From positions 1 to 56,633 of the forward strand of contig JAVBJV010000043.1 of the NCBI GenBank assembly GCA_031546815.1: 56,633 nucleotides of DNA, read 5' to 3'. This document shows positions 36,208 to 44,964 of the stretch, piece after piece; within the stretch, counting starts at the first letter, position 1; the number at the start of each line of letters is the position of its first letter. The stretch comes from JAVBJV01 sp031546815. Lineage in GTDB: Bacteria > Pseudomonadota > Alphaproteobacteria > Acetobacterales > Acetobacteraceae. Below the pieces are notes generated by a model. That model saw only the letters and a list, made by a program, of their open reading frames with translations, made no database searches and was not told the DNA's origin. The position numbers and the translations under genes are program-made.

Positions 36208-36593
36208 GTCAGGCGGAATGCATCCTCAATCTGCTGCACCTCACCCGCAGCATCGACCAGCAGCACATCAAAGCGCACGCCGGCCGTTCCCCAGTCTGGG
36301 TGTTCGGCCAGCAGCGCCTCGGTCGCGGCCATGATGCGGTGCTGCTGGCGTGCCCCCAGCGCATAGGCGGCGTCGGTCATGTTGGGGCGGGCCTTCACCT
36401 CGGCCACCACCAGCAGGCCGGATTTTTCCACCACAATATCCAGCTCGCCCGCCGCCGTGCGCACGCGGCGGGCGAGCATCGTCCAGCCAGCGCGTTCCAG
36501 CCACTCGCATGCCGCGTCCTCGGCCGATATGCCCTGTCGATAGGCCTGCGCGCCGCGCCGGATGCGGGCGATCTTGCCGAAAAACTCTGTCAT
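36204..36593 (-). CDS. yraN: UPF0102 family protein YraN
   Basis: A 129-residue protein with a PD-(D/E)XK endonuclease-like core, GELDIVVEKSGLLVVAEVKAR, preceded by RQGISAEDAACEWLERAGW. The family is linked to Holliday-junction or DNA processing by fold only; no confirmed function is implied here. It is convergent with the permease gene and overlaps its end by 4 bp. The next gene on the plus strand starts 86 bp upstream of it. Confidence 0.92.
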   Translation of the reverse strand: MTEFFGKIARIRRGAQAYRQGISAEDAACEWLERAGWTMLARRVRTAAGELDIVVEKSGLLVVAEVKARPNMTDAAYALGARQQHRIMAATEALLAEHPDWGTAGVRFDVLLVDAAGEVQQIEDAFRLT

Positions 36594-36678
36594 CAGGGGC
36601 TTTTGCCATGGTTTTCAATGGCGTTCCACACAGGATGATTTGTTTCCCTTGCGATGCAACGTGGTCTAAAGGAAGCGT

Positions 36679-38379
36679 ATGCGCCGTATGATGTATCTCT
36701 TCCGGCTGATCTTTCTGATCCCGTTACTTTCGGGAACGGCCGTCCTCGCTCAGACGCACGCCGAACGTTACATGGTCTCCAGTGCGCACCCGCAGGCGAC
36801 CGAGGCCGGGCTGGAAATTCTGCGCGCCGGCGGCAGCGCCATTGACGCCGCCATCGCCGTGCAACTGGTGCTGACTCTGGTCGAGCCACAATCGTCCGGC
36901 ATCGGTGGCGGCGCATTCCTGATGCATTACGGCGCGGCGGAAAACACCATCGACACCTGGGATGGCCGCGAAGCCGCCCCCGCCGCCGCCCAGCCAAACC
37001 TGTTCATGGCGGCCGACGGAACGCCGATGCGTTTCTACGATGCCGTTCTGGGCGGCCGATCGGTCGGCGTCCCCGGCGTGCTGCGCGCCATGGAGGCGGC
37101 GCACAAAGCCTATGGCCGTCTGCCCTGGCCGCGTCTATTCGAACCGGCGATCAAGCTGGCGACATCGGGGTTTTCGGTCTCGCCCCGGCTGGCCGCCGCC
37201 ATTCGCGCCGATGCCGAACGCCTGAGGCGCGATGCCGCCACACGCAATTACTTCCTGCGCCACGATGGAACGCCGATCCCGGCGGGCACGCGGCTGAGCA
37301 ACCTCACCCTGGCGGACACATTGCGCGCCATCGCCAGTGGCGGTGCCGATGCATTCTATCGGGGTGAAATCGCCGCCGACATCGTCGCCAAGGTGCGCAG
37401 CGACGAGAACAGCGGCCTGCTGACCATCGACGACCTGACGGCATACGAAGCGCGTCGCCGCCCACCGGTCTGCGCGCCCTATCGCGGCATGCGGCTATGC
37501 TCGATGGGGCCGCCATCATCGGGGGGGATCGCGGTGTTGCAGATCCTCGGCATGCTTGAACACTTCGATTTGTCGCAGTTGCCAGCGGGCAGCGCCGATG
37601 CCGCGCATCTGCTGGCTGAGGCCGGGCGCCTGGCCTTTGCCGATCGCAATCTCTATCTGGCGGATGCAGATTTTGTCCCGGTGCCGGTCGCGGGCCTGCT
37701 GGACCCCGCCTACATCATGCTGCGCGCCCAGCAGATCGACCGTGACAGCACCATCGAACGCCCCCGCCCCGGCAATCCGCCCTGGCGACGGCTGGAACAG
37801 GCCCCACAACCCGAGAACCCGGAAAACGGCACCAGCCATATCTCGGTCGTCGATGCGGATGGCAATGCCGTGTCGATGACGACCACCGTGGAGGACTCGT
37901 TCGGATCGCGGTTGATGGTGCGTGGTTTCATCCTGAACAACCAGTTGACGGATTTCTCGTTCCGCCCCGACGTGGCCGGACGCCCGATTGCCAACCGCGT
38001 GCAGGGCGGCAAGCGCCCGCGCAGTTCCATGGCGCCGATGCTGGTGTTCGATTCCGAAGGCGCGCTGAGTCTGGTGATCGGCGCACCGGGTGGTGCACGC
38101 ATCATCGGCTACGTCGTGCAGGCACTGGTGGGGGTGATTGACTGGCAGCTTGACCCGCAATCGGCGGTCGGGCAGCCGCATGTCGGCGTAACCGGCACAG
38201 ACGAGGTTGAGCTGGAAGCCGCAACCGCCGCTGCTGCCCTGAAAGCGCGACTGGAAGCCCTTGGGCATCGGGTTGTGGTGCGTGAAATGAATTCGGGCCT
38301 GCAAGCCATCGCCGTCAACCCGGACACCCTGCAAGGTGGAGCCGACCCACGCCGCGAAGGCATGGCCGCCGGGGATTGA
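36679..38379 (+). CDS. ggt: Gamma-glutamyltransferase
   Basis: A 566-residue periplasmic enzyme of the N-terminal nucleophile family that cleaves or transfers the gamma-glutamyl group of glutathione. An N-terminal signal peptide (MYLFRLIFLIPLLSGTAVLAQ) ends at an LAQ/TH cleavage site. SSAHPQATEAGLEILRAGGSA and SSGIGGGAFLM begin the large subunit. The autoprocessing nucleophile is Thr385 in ENGTSHISVVD, which becomes the N-terminus of the small subunit; SRLMVRGFILNNQL and KRPRSSMAPM follow. AAGGAAG lies just before ATG 36679. Confidence 0.96.
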   Translation: MRRMMYLFRLIFLIPLLSGTAVLAQTHAERYMVSSAHPQATEAGLEILRAGGSAIDAAIAVQLVLTLVEPQSSGIGGGAFLMHYGAAENTIDTWDGREAAPAAAQPNLFMAADGTPMRFYDAVLGGRSVGVPGVLRAMEAAHKAYGRLPWPRLFEPAIKLATSGFSVSPRLAAAIRADAERLRRDAATRNYFLRHDGTPIPAGTRLSNLTLADTLRAIASGGADAFYRGEIAADIVAKVRSDENSGLLTIDDLTAYEARRRPPVCAPYRGMRLCSMGPPSSGGIAVLQILGMLEHFDLSQLPAGSADAAHLLAEAGRLAFADRNLYLADADFVPVPVAGLLDPAYIMLRAQQIDRDSTIERPRPGNPPWRRLEQAPQPENPENGTSHISVVDADGNAVSMTTTVEDSFGSRLMVRGFILNNQLTDFSFRPDVAGRPIANRVQGGKRPRSSMAPMLVFDSEGALSLVIGAPGGARIIGYVVQALVGVIDWQLDPQSAVGQPHVGVTGTDEVELEAATAAAALKARLEALGHRVVVREMNSGLQAIAVNPDTLQGGADPRREGMAAGD

Positions 38380-38409
38380 GGGAACTTCCGCTGCCCACCG
38401 GGAGCAAGA

Positions 38410-38435
38410 AAGGGCCAGGTTTTATCCCGGCCCTT
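38410..38435 (-). terminator. Probable terminator after the CtrA-like gene
   Basis: A 10-position stem (38410-38419 with 38426-38435) is complete on the minus strand with one G-U pair but would contain an A-C mismatch on the plus strand. The minus-strand tail is TCTTGCTCC after AAGGGCC pairing, weakly T-rich. It lies 78 bp past the regulator's stop and 31 bp past the ggt stop on the other strand. Confidence 0.5.
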
Positions 38436-38512
38436 CCCCCTACCAGCGGCATGGCGGTTTCAGACTTGGAAGCAACAGGCGCTATCGCCTGCTTGAGACA
38501 GGCACGTGTTAC

Positions 38513-39283
38513 TCAGGAAGCAATCGCGAACTGGGTCAGCAGAGCGCCTTCAGCGTCGTCACCCATGATATCGGCAACACCGTCTTCACGACCCAGACCC
38601 TGGCGTGCATCGGCCGGATCACGCAGAACGTAACCGCGACCCCACACTGTGCTGATCAGATTGTCAGCGCCTGCCGAGATCAGTTTCTTGCGCAGCTTGC
38701 AGATAATCACGTCGATGATTTTCGCATCGGGTTCGTCCATGCCGCCATAGAGATAGTTCAGGAAGTGATCCTTCGTCAGCACATGGCCCTTCTTCAGAGT
38801 CAAAGCTTCCAGAACCTGGAATTCCTTTTCCGTCAGCCGCACCGGCTGGTCGTTTACCCACACATCGCGGGTCGACAAGTCGATCATCATATTGCCGACA
38901 GAGACCTGCGATGACGGGAACCCGCCACTGCGACGGATCAACGCCTGCATACGTGCAAGAATTTCCTGCTGGTCCGCAGGCTTCGTCACCACATCGTCGG
39001 CGCCAAGATTGAGGCAGCGCACACGAAGTGCAGCGTCCTGATCCGCGGTAAGCACTAGGATTGGAGTGCTGTCCTTACGCATACGGATCTTGCGAATTGT
39101 ATCGAAACCGCGGGTTTCTCCCTGTTTCATGTCGATGACAGTAAGGGAAAAGCTATAGCTCGAGAGTAACTCGACCGCTTCGTCACCAGAGGAAACAGTT
39201 TCCATCTGGATCTTAGCGATTGAGAAAATCTGACCAAGCGTCCGAACCATCATCGGATCACTATTAATAACCAAAATGCGCAT
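38513..39283 (-). CDS. ctrA: CtrA-like OmpR-family response regulator
   Basis: A 256-residue receiver plus winged-helix regulator. The DNA-binding half is CtrA-like: FLNYLYGGMDEPDAKIIDVIICKLRKKL and VWGRGYVLRDP. The receiver keeps phospho-acceptor Asp51 (TVIDMKQ), Thr79 and Lys101 (VVTKPA), but the acidic pocket near residues 7-9 reads N-S-D, where CtrA has E-D-D. A 30-residue tail after the winged helix is unrelated to Caulobacter CtrA as I recall it. It is divergent from fliI. CtrA controls cell cycle and motility genes in many alphaproteobacteria; whether this one is the master CtrA or a paralogue is not settled. Start ATG 39283 is by homology. Confidence 0.85.
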   Translation of the reverse strand: MRILVINSDPMMVRTLGQIFSIAKIQMETVSSGDEAVELLSSYSFSLTVIDMKQGETRGFDTIRKIRMRKDSTPILVLTADQDAALRVRCLNLGADDVVTKPADQQEILARMQALIRRSGGFPSSQVSVGNMMIDLSTRDVWVNDQPVRLTEKEFQVLEALTLKKGHVLTKDHFLNYLYGGMDEPDAKIIDVIICKLRKKLISAGADNLISTVWGRGYVLRDPADARQGLGREDGVADIMGDDAEGALLTQFAIAS

Positions 39284-39391
39284 TTTATCGCCCCGCCGCC
39301 GGAGGATTTTTTCACATTCTTTAGGTTTGCAAATCATATATACATGACGTGCATCACCCTGTCACCAGAATTTTTTCGTGGGTTGTTAAGT

Positions 39392-40774
39392 ATGGATCAA
39401 TCTAAAGGCGATTCGCTAGTGGGTAATATACATTTTTCTCACGGCTACCCCGGAACCGATGGAATGCTGGAACAGCTCACAACCCTTTCTCGCTGGAAGA
39501 TTTCCGGTCGGGTAACGACTGTCATGAATACCAACATGCGCATCGGCGGCATGGGCGGGCTTGTGCCGATCGGGGATCTGGTCAGCGTTGAGCGCATGAA
39601 TAACACCCCCATTCTGGCGGAAATCGTGGGCTTCAATGGTGACGATGCGGTTGCATTCCCCCTGGGCCAGATCGACGGTATCCGCCCCGGGGCCGAGGTA
39701 ACCCACGCTGGCCCGCCGCAGATCGCCCCCAGCGATGCCTGGCTGGGCCATGTGGTCGACGCCATGGGCCGCCCGATCGACGGCAGTTGCACCACCCTGC
39801 CCGCCGGCCCGAAAAAACGTTCAATCCGCTCCGAACCGCCCCCGCCGATGACCCGCAAGCGCCTGGGCAGCATCATGCCGCTGGGGGTGCGCACGTTCGA
39901 TGCGTTTATTCCGTGCCGTCAGGGCCAGCGCCTTGGCATGTTCGCGGGATCGGGCGTCGGCAAGTCCAGTCTGGTATCGCTGCTGACCAGCCACGCGAAG
40001 TGCGACATTATTATAGTGGGGCTGATCGGCGAACGCGGTCGCGAAGTGCGCGAGTTCTGGGAAGACACCATCCCCGACGCCGAACGCCACCGCACACTGG
40101 TGGTCGCCGCCACATCCGACCAGCCGCCCATCCTGCGGCGCTGGTGTGCCTACACCGCCATGACGCTGGCCGAGTATTTCCGCGATCAGGGCAAGCACGT
40201 GATCCTGATCCTCGATACGATCACGCGCTTTTGTCATGCATTGCGCGAAGTCTATCTGTCGCTGGGGGAACCGCCCTCGGTGCGTGGTTATACGCCGGGC
40301 GTTTTCACGGAAATTCCGCAGCTACTGGAACGCGCCGGGCCAGGTCAGGAAGGCACGGGCGATATTACCGGCCTGTTCTCGGTGCTGATCGAATCGGATG
40401 ACACCAACGACCCGATCGCCGACTTCATCCGCGGTATTCTGGACGGGCATGTGGTGATGGACCGTTCGCTGGCCGAACGCGGCGTCTATCCGGCGATCGA
40501 CGTGCTGAAATCCCTCTCCCGCGGCGGAGAATCCCATCTGCCGCCCGAAATGCGCACGCTGGTGCGCGACGCCCGCAACATCATGGCAACATGGGAACGC
40601 GTGGCCGATCTGGTGCGCATGGGTGCCTATCGCACCGGCACCGACCCCGAGGTTGATCGCGCCATTGCGGTGCAGCCGCTGATCGAGAAAAATTTCCTGA
40701 TTCAACGCAAGGACGAAGCCCACCCCGTGGCAGATATCGAGGCCAAGCTGCGTGCCTGCCTCTATCCGGAATGA
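39392..40774 (+). CDS. fliI: Flagellum-specific ATPase FliI
   Basis: A 460-residue member of the FliI/YscN ATPases, which energise type III secretion of flagellar parts. Walker A is GSGVGKSS at residues 186-193; LILDTITRFCHALREV is the Walker B/DELSEED-like region, and ERAGPGQEGTGDITGLFSVLIESDD is family-specific. The sequence LPLGVRTFDAFIPCRQGQRLGMF precedes Walker A. I chose ATG 39392; an upstream start at 39344 would be AT-rich and unlike homologues. No fliJ, fliH or other flagellar gene is adjacent, so it is an isolated fliI next to ctrA. Confidence 0.93.
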   Translation: MDQSKGDSLVGNIHFSHGYPGTDGMLEQLTTLSRWKISGRVTTVMNTNMRIGGMGGLVPIGDLVSVERMNNTPILAEIVGFNGDDAVAFPLGQIDGIRPGAEVTHAGPPQIAPSDAWLGHVVDAMGRPIDGSCTTLPAGPKKRSIRSEPPPPMTRKRLGSIMPLGVRTFDAFIPCRQGQRLGMFAGSGVGKSSLVSLLTSHAKCDIIIVGLIGERGREVREFWEDTIPDAERHRTLVVAATSDQPPILRRWCAYTAMTLAEYFRDQGKHVILILDTITRFCHALREVYLSLGEPPSVRGYTPGVFTEIPQLLERAGPGQEGTGDITGLFSVLIESDDTNDPIADFIRGILDGHVVMDRSLAERGVYPAIDVLKSLSRGGESHLPPEMRTLVRDARNIMATWERVADLVRMGAYRTGTDPEVDRAIAVQPLIEKNFLIQRKDEAHPVADIEAKLRACLYPE

Positions 40775-40879
40775 TTGTCCGCCTGCGGGGTTAGACAAAA
40801 GTGCAACAATGGGGTTGAAGTGCGGGGTCAAATCTGACACAAGTTGCGAGTAATTCGCGATTGCAGGAATGTGGCACTT

Positions 40880-41359
40880 ATGCTTTTCCCAAACTTCCGC
40901 AGCCTTCTGGCTGTCATCGCAGCAATTACAGTCTCGGGTACGTGCGCCAACGCCCAGACGCCCCCGGCGGCTGACGCACAACAGCCCGCCGCTCCGGCCG
41001 CAGCAGAACCAGCCACTCCCACCGATGCACTGACGCTCGAGCTGAACCGGCTGGAAAACCAGCCGCGCGGGTGCCGGATCTATCTGGTGTTTGGCAACGG
41101 CAATAACGCGCCGATCGAAACACTGCGCCTCGACCTGGTGCTGTTCGGGCGCGATGGCGTGATCCAGCGTCGCCTCGCCGTGGATGCCGGGCCGCTGCGC
41201 GCCGATCGACGCACCGTCAAACTGTTCGATGTGGCTGATGCCAACTGCGACAGCATCGGCAGCATCCTTGTCAACGATATCCCACAATGCAGCCTCGGCG
41301 CTGATTGTCTGTCCCGCCTGAGCGTCTCGAGCCGCGCCGGCATTACACTCGATAAATAA
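40880..41359 (+). CDS. Periplasmic protein of unknown function upstream of exbB
   Basis: A 159-residue protein that I do not recognise. It has a signal peptide (FRSLLAVIAAITVSGTCANAQ, cleavage likely after NAQ), a Pro/Ala-rich linker (about residues 30-55), and a compact domain starting LELNRLENQPRGCRIYLVFGN with four further cysteines (in DANCDSIG, PQCSLGADCLS) that could form disulfides. It ends 11 bp before exbB, so it is probably the first gene of the exb-tonB operon. Start is ATG 40880; a TTG at 40844 would give 171 residues without a better signal. Confidence 0.7.
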   Translation: MLFPNFRSLLAVIAAITVSGTCANAQTPPAADAQQPAAPAAAEPATPTDALTLELNRLENQPRGCRIYLVFGNGNNAPIETLRLDLVLFGRDGVIQRRLAVDAGPLRADRRTVKLFDVADANCDSIGSILVNDIPQCSLGADCLSRLSVSSRAGITLDK

Positions 41360-41370
41360 CGGAACCGATC

Positions 41371-42030
41371 ATGCCATCACCTGAAGCCACACAACATACG
41401 ATGAGTCTGCTGGGCCTGTTCTGGCAGGCAGACCCAATCGTGAAAGCTGTGATGCTGGCACTGGTGCTGGCGTCGATTGCCGTGTGGGCGGTGGTGCTGG
41501 AAAAACTGTTCCAGCTGTCCCGGCTGCGGCGCGAGGCAGCACGCTTTGAACAGGCCGTGCGCAACGAACAGCTGAACAACGACGGCACTGGCCTTGCCGC
41601 CGACATCCTGAACGCCGGGCAGCTTGAATGGCAGGAGCGCGATGTCACGCATGAAAGCCGCGGCGAAATGCGCGAACGCTTTGAACGCGCCATGCGCGCC
41701 GTGATGGGCGCGCGCCTGCGTGCCACCGAACCCGGTCTGCCGCTGCTGGCGACTGTGGGATCGGTATCGCCGTTCGTCGGGCTGTTCGGCACCGTGTGGG
41801 GCATCATGAACAGCTTCACCGCCATTGCATCGTCGAACGACACCAGCCTGGCCGTCGTCGCGCCGGGGATCGCCGAAGCGCTGTTCGCCACCGCCATCGG
41901 GCTGGTGGCCGCCATTCCGGCCGTGATCGCGTATAACAAACTGTCGACCGACCTGGGCCGCATCGGGCAGCGTTTTTCCGCCGCCATCACCGAATGCTCG
42001 GCCCGCATGATCCGGCGCGAGGCCGCATAA
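41371..42030 (+). CDS. exbB: TonB-system energizer ExbB
   Basis: A 219-residue MotA/TolQ/ExbB proton-channel protein that with ExbD turns proton flow into TonB motion. Three helices are seen: VKAVMLALVLASIAVWAVVLEK, LPLLATVGSVSPFVGLFGTVWGIM and GIAEALFATAIGLVAAIPAVIAYN. The last block is the family signature. With a tonB gene in the same operon and no tolA, tolB or pal nearby, ExbB is preferred over TolQ. Confidence 0.93.
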   Translation: MPSPEATQHTMSLLGLFWQADPIVKAVMLALVLASIAVWAVVLEKLFQLSRLRREAARFEQAVRNEQLNNDGTGLAADILNAGQLEWQERDVTHESRGEMRERFERAMRAVMGARLRATEPGLPLLATVGSVSPFVGLFGTVWGIMNSFTAIASSNDTSLAVVAPGIAEALFATAIGLVAAIPAVIAYNKLSTDLGRIGQRFSAAITECSARMIRREAA

Positions 42031-42031
42031 C

Positions 42032-42484
42032 ATGGCAGGCCCGCTTCTCTCCTACAGCGATAACAACGACGAGGGTGGTTACGCGCCGCTGTCCGAGATC
42101 AACGTCACGCCGCTGGTCGACGTGATGCTGGTACTGCTGATCATCTTCATGGTCGCCGCACCGATGATGATGGTCGGTGTGCCGGTGCAGTTGCCGCGCA
42201 CGTCTGCACCCACCGTGCAGCAGTCGCGCCCGCCGTTGATTGTGTCGATGACGCAGGAGGGCAAGATTTTTGTCCGCAGTGATGAAGTAGCCGCCGAAAT
42301 CCTGCCGCAGCGTCTGGCCGCGCTGAATGCGGAGGATGCGACGATCACCGTTTATATCCGCGCCGATCGCGGCATTCCGTATGGCGATGTGATGCGCGTC
42401 ATGGGCCGCGTAACACAGGCGGGTTTCTCGCGCGTATCGCTGATTGCTGAATCCGAAAATTCACGGGCGACACAGGCACAATGA
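42032..42484 (+). CDS. exbD: ExbD/TolR family biopolymer transport protein
   Basis: A 150-residue single-helix partner of ExbB. The start of the helix reads EINVTPLVDVMLVLLIIFMVAAP with the essential membrane aspartate at residue 30. The periplasmic domain (VQLPRTSAPTVQQ to SLIAESENS) is typical. It begins 1 bp after exbB and its end overlaps tonB by 4 bp, so all three are translated together. Confidence 0.94.
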   Translation: MAGPLLSYSDNNDEGGYAPLSEINVTPLVDVMLVLLIIFMVAAPMMMVGVPVQLPRTSAPTVQQSRPPLIVSMTQEGKIFVRSDEVAAEILPQRLAALNAEDATITVYIRADRGIPYGDVMRVMGRVTQAGFSRVSLIAESENSRATQAQ

Positions 42485-43257
42485 ATACGAACAACCAACG
42501 TCGCCTGCTGTTCTTCGCATCATCGGGTGTGGTGCATGCGGGCATTCTGGCGCTGCTGCTGGTTGGCATCGTCCCGCACCTGCCGGAATCGGCCGAGGCC
42601 GGGGCAACGCCGCCGGTCACCATCGCCATCGCCACCGAAGCGATAATGCAGCCCGACACACCGGACGAGCCTCCGCCACCGGCCCTGGAAGAAGTTGCCG
42701 AAGTCGAACCCACTGAAGCCGTGCTGGCCAGCACGGCCGCCGATGCGCCGGTTGTGGAAGACCCGCTCCCCACGCTGACGGAAACCGCCGAGGCGGTCGA
42801 AGTGGCCGAAGTCATTCCACCGCCGCCCCCGGCCCCACCACAGCCGCGCCCGCAACGCCCGCGTGTGCAGCGCACACAGCCCGCCCCGACGCAGCAGGTG
42901 GCGGAAGCAGCACCGGCAGCGGCAGCAGCCCCGGTCAGCGCACCGGCGGCAAGTGCGGCCCCCGCAGGCCCGCCGCCCAGCTATCTGGGGCGGTTGCAGG
43001 CATGGCTTGAACGGCACAAGGACTACCCGCCCCAGGCACGCCAGCAGCGTCAGCAGGGAACCGCTCTGCTGCATTTCGTGATGGACCGCAGTGGCCGGGT
43101 GACGCGCTATAACATCGTGCGCTCGTCGGGGTATCAGCTGCTGGATTCCGAAGTCACCAACATGATCCAGCGCGCATCTCCCCTGCCCGCCATCCCGGCC
43201 GAGATGACCATCAGCCAACTGGAACTGACGGTACCAGTGCGGTTTAATCTACGCTGA
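42481..43257 (+). CDS. tonB: Energy transducer TonB
   Basis: A 258-residue inner-membrane anchored protein: one N-terminal helix (FFASSGVVHAGILALLLVGIVP), a long Pro/Ala/Glu-rich periplasmic spacer (residues 50-165), and the C-terminal domain YPPQARQQRQQGTALLHFVMDRSGRV to ELTVPVRF, which contacts the TonB box of outer-membrane receptors. It is immediately convergent with oxyR (1 bp apart). The receptor encoded at 49841-52087 is a natural partner. Confidence 0.93.
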   Translation: MNTNNQRRLLFFASSGVVHAGILALLLVGIVPHLPESAEAGATPPVTIAIATEAIMQPDTPDEPPPPALEEVAEVEPTEAVLASTAADAPVVEDPLPTLTETAEAVEVAEVIPPPPPAPPQPRPQRPRVQRTQPAPTQQVAEAAPAAAAAPVSAPAASAAPAGPPPSYLGRLQAWLERHKDYPPQARQQRQQGTALLHFVMDRSGRVTRYNIVRSSGYQLLDSEVTNMIQRASPLPAIPAEMTISQLELTVPVRFNLR

Positions 43258-44169
43258 TTACGCCGCAACGGCTTCGGCTTCTGTCTTCGCAACCACGCGC
43301 GCCAAGGCTCTGAATTCGGCGGCGCGCGGACTCTGCGGCCTCCAGGCGAGGCCCAGTGTGCGATAGGCATCCGGCGATTCCAGATCGCGTATCACCACAT
43401 CCGTGCCTGCCAGCACGCCACCGCGCACCGCCAGATCGGGCAGCAGCGCCACGCCAAGCCCGCCCGCCACCATCTGCACCAGCGTGTGCAGGCTGGTCGC
43501 CGAAAAGCCACTGCCCCGATCCCCCGTCAGATGGCAGGCCGACAGCGTATGGTCGCGCAGGCAGTGCCCGTCTTCCAGCAACAACAGGCGCTCCGCCATC
43601 AGCATGTTCAGCGGCACAGAGCGGCGCTCGGCCAACGGATGCGTCGCCGGCAGGGCCAGACGCAGCTCGTCCTTGTACAACGGCGCAGTCTCGGCATTGC
43701 CCGAGGCGCAGGGCAGCGCCAGCAGCAGCAGATCCAGCCGCCCGCCCTCCAGCGCTTCCAGCAGGCGTGGCGTGGTGTCCTCGCGCAGGAACAGGCGCAG
43801 GCGGGGAAACTCCTCGCGCAGGCGCGGCATCAGGCTGGGCAACAGGAACGGCCCGATCGTCGGGATCACCCCGATGCGCAGCGGCCCGGTCAGCGGTTCG
43901 CGCGCCTGATCGGCGGCCTCGGTAATCGCGGCCAGAGCGCCCAGCGCCGTGCGCGCCATGCCCACCAGTTCCTGCCCCAGCGGCGTGAAAACCGGACGCT
44001 TGCCGAACCGGCGATCCAGAATGGCCGCACCCAACTGGCGCTCCAGCGCGATCAGCCCGGCCGACAATGTGGACTGGGTCACCGCGCAACTATCCGCCGC
44101 CCGGCCGAAATGGCCGTATTCCGATAAGGCGGTCAGGTAACGCAGCTGCTGGGGACTGGGGAGGTTCAT
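43258..44169 (-). CDS. oxyR: Hydrogen peroxide sensor OxyR (LysR family)
   Basis: A 303-residue regulator. The N-terminal HTH reads QQLRYLTALSEYGHFGRAADSCAVTQSTLSAGLIALERQLG. The redox switch of OxyR is present: Cys203 and Cys212 in EDGHCLRDHTLSAC, with the same nine-residue spacing as Cys199/Cys208 of E. coli OxyR. It diverges from ahpC over 150 bp, the usual layout for an OxyR-controlled peroxidase. Confidence 0.93.
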   Translation of the reverse strand: MNLPSPQQLRYLTALSEYGHFGRAADSCAVTQSTLSAGLIALERQLGAAILDRRFGKRPVFTPLGQELVGMARTALGALAAITEAADQAREPLTGPLRIGVIPTIGPFLLPSLMPRLREEFPRLRLFLREDTTPRLLEALEGGRLDLLLLALPCASGNAETAPLYKDELRLALPATHPLAERRSVPLNMLMAERLLLLEDGHCLRDHTLSACHLTGDRGSGFSATSLHTLVQMVAGGLGVALLPDLAVRGGVLAGTDVVIRDLESPDAYRTLGLAWRPQSPRAAEFRALARVVAKTEAEAVAA

Positions 44170-44319
44170 AAATCCTCGGGTGATGGGGGCGGAATTGGTT
44201 ATCTACCAGAATGATCGATTTTTTCAATATAAAACATAAAAACTATTCATTGGCCAGATCGACCCCAAGCGGGCATATGGAGGACATCATTTAACGGATT
44301 ACGCGAGGAGCACCCCTAC
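44170..44319. promoter_or_regulatory. Divergent oxyR-ahpC control region
   Basis: The 150-bp gap has an AT-rich core (about 44210-44250, with ATAT and CTAT elements spaced about one helical turn apart near 44227-44245). This is where an OxyR tetramer site (repeated ATAG-type elements) would be expected, but the match to the consensus is loose. GAGGAG lies 11 bases before the ahpC ATG. Confidence 0.45.
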
Positions 44320-44892
44320 ATGCTGACAGTTGGCGATACATTCCCGGAATTCAAACTGAGCGCCGTCAAAGGCGGTCCGGAAGGCCTCGAAGGCCCGGGC
44401 AAGTCGTTCATTGAAATTGATAACGCCAGCAATGCCGGAAAGTGGAAGATCGTCTTCTTCTGGCCGAAGGATTTCACCTTCATCTGCCCGACCGAAATTG
44501 CCGCGTTCGGCAAGCTGAACAAAGACTTTGCCGACCGCGACGCCGTTGTGTACGGCGTGTCGACCGACAGCGAATTCGTGCACCTGAACTGGCGCGTCTA
44601 CAACAAGGACATCCACGATCTGCCGTTCGCCATGCTGGCCGACGTGAAGCGCGAACTGTCCTCGGCGCTGGGCGTGCTCGACAAGAACGCGGGCGTTGCA
44701 CTGCGCGCAACATTCGTCGTCGATCCGGACGGCATCATCCAGCATGCCAGCGTCAACGGCCTGAACGTCGGCCGTAACCCGCAGGAAATCGTGCGTATTC
44801 TCGATGCGCTGCAGACCGACGAACTCTGCCCGTGCAACTGGGAAAAGGGCGGCAACACGCTCGACGCCCCGAAGCTGTTCAAGGCGGCCTGA
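44320..44892 (+). CDS. ahpC: Peroxiredoxin AhpC
   Basis: A 190-residue 2-Cys peroxiredoxin that reduces peroxides. The peroxidatic Cys56 lies in PKDFTFICPTE (P-x3-T-x2-C); the C-terminal region has Cys170 and Cys172 (ELCPCNW). This double C-terminal cysteine pattern and the adjacent ahpD match the AhpC/AhpD system known from Mycobacterium tuberculosis, not the AhpF-linked type. No ahpF is seen. It is divergent from oxyR. Confidence 0.96.
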   Translation: MLTVGDTFPEFKLSAVKGGPEGLEGPGKSFIEIDNASNAGKWKIVFFWPKDFTFICPTEIAAFGKLNKDFADRDAVVYGVSTDSEFVHLNWRVYNKDIHDLPFAMLADVKRELSSALGVLDKNAGVALRATFVVDPDGIIQHASVNGLNVGRNPQEIVRILDALQTDELCPCNWEKGGNTLDAPKLFKAA

Positions 44893-44964
44893 TTGATACC
44901 GGCGGGTGGCATTGCTGCCGCCCGCCTCCTCCCCACATTTCATGCCTGAAGAAGGAGTTCCGCC

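Noticed and set aside
36679..38379. Beta-aspartyl or cephalosporin acylase instead of gamma-glutamyltransferase
   Set aside because: The SSGIGGG, NGTSH and SRLMVRGFILNNQ blocks and overall length fit Ggt; a special acylase role cannot be shown from sequence.
41371..43257. Identification as tolQ-tolR-tolA
   Set aside because: No tolB, pal or ybgC is adjacent, and the third protein has a TonB-type C-terminal domain and Pro-rich spacer, so exbB-exbD-tonB fits better.
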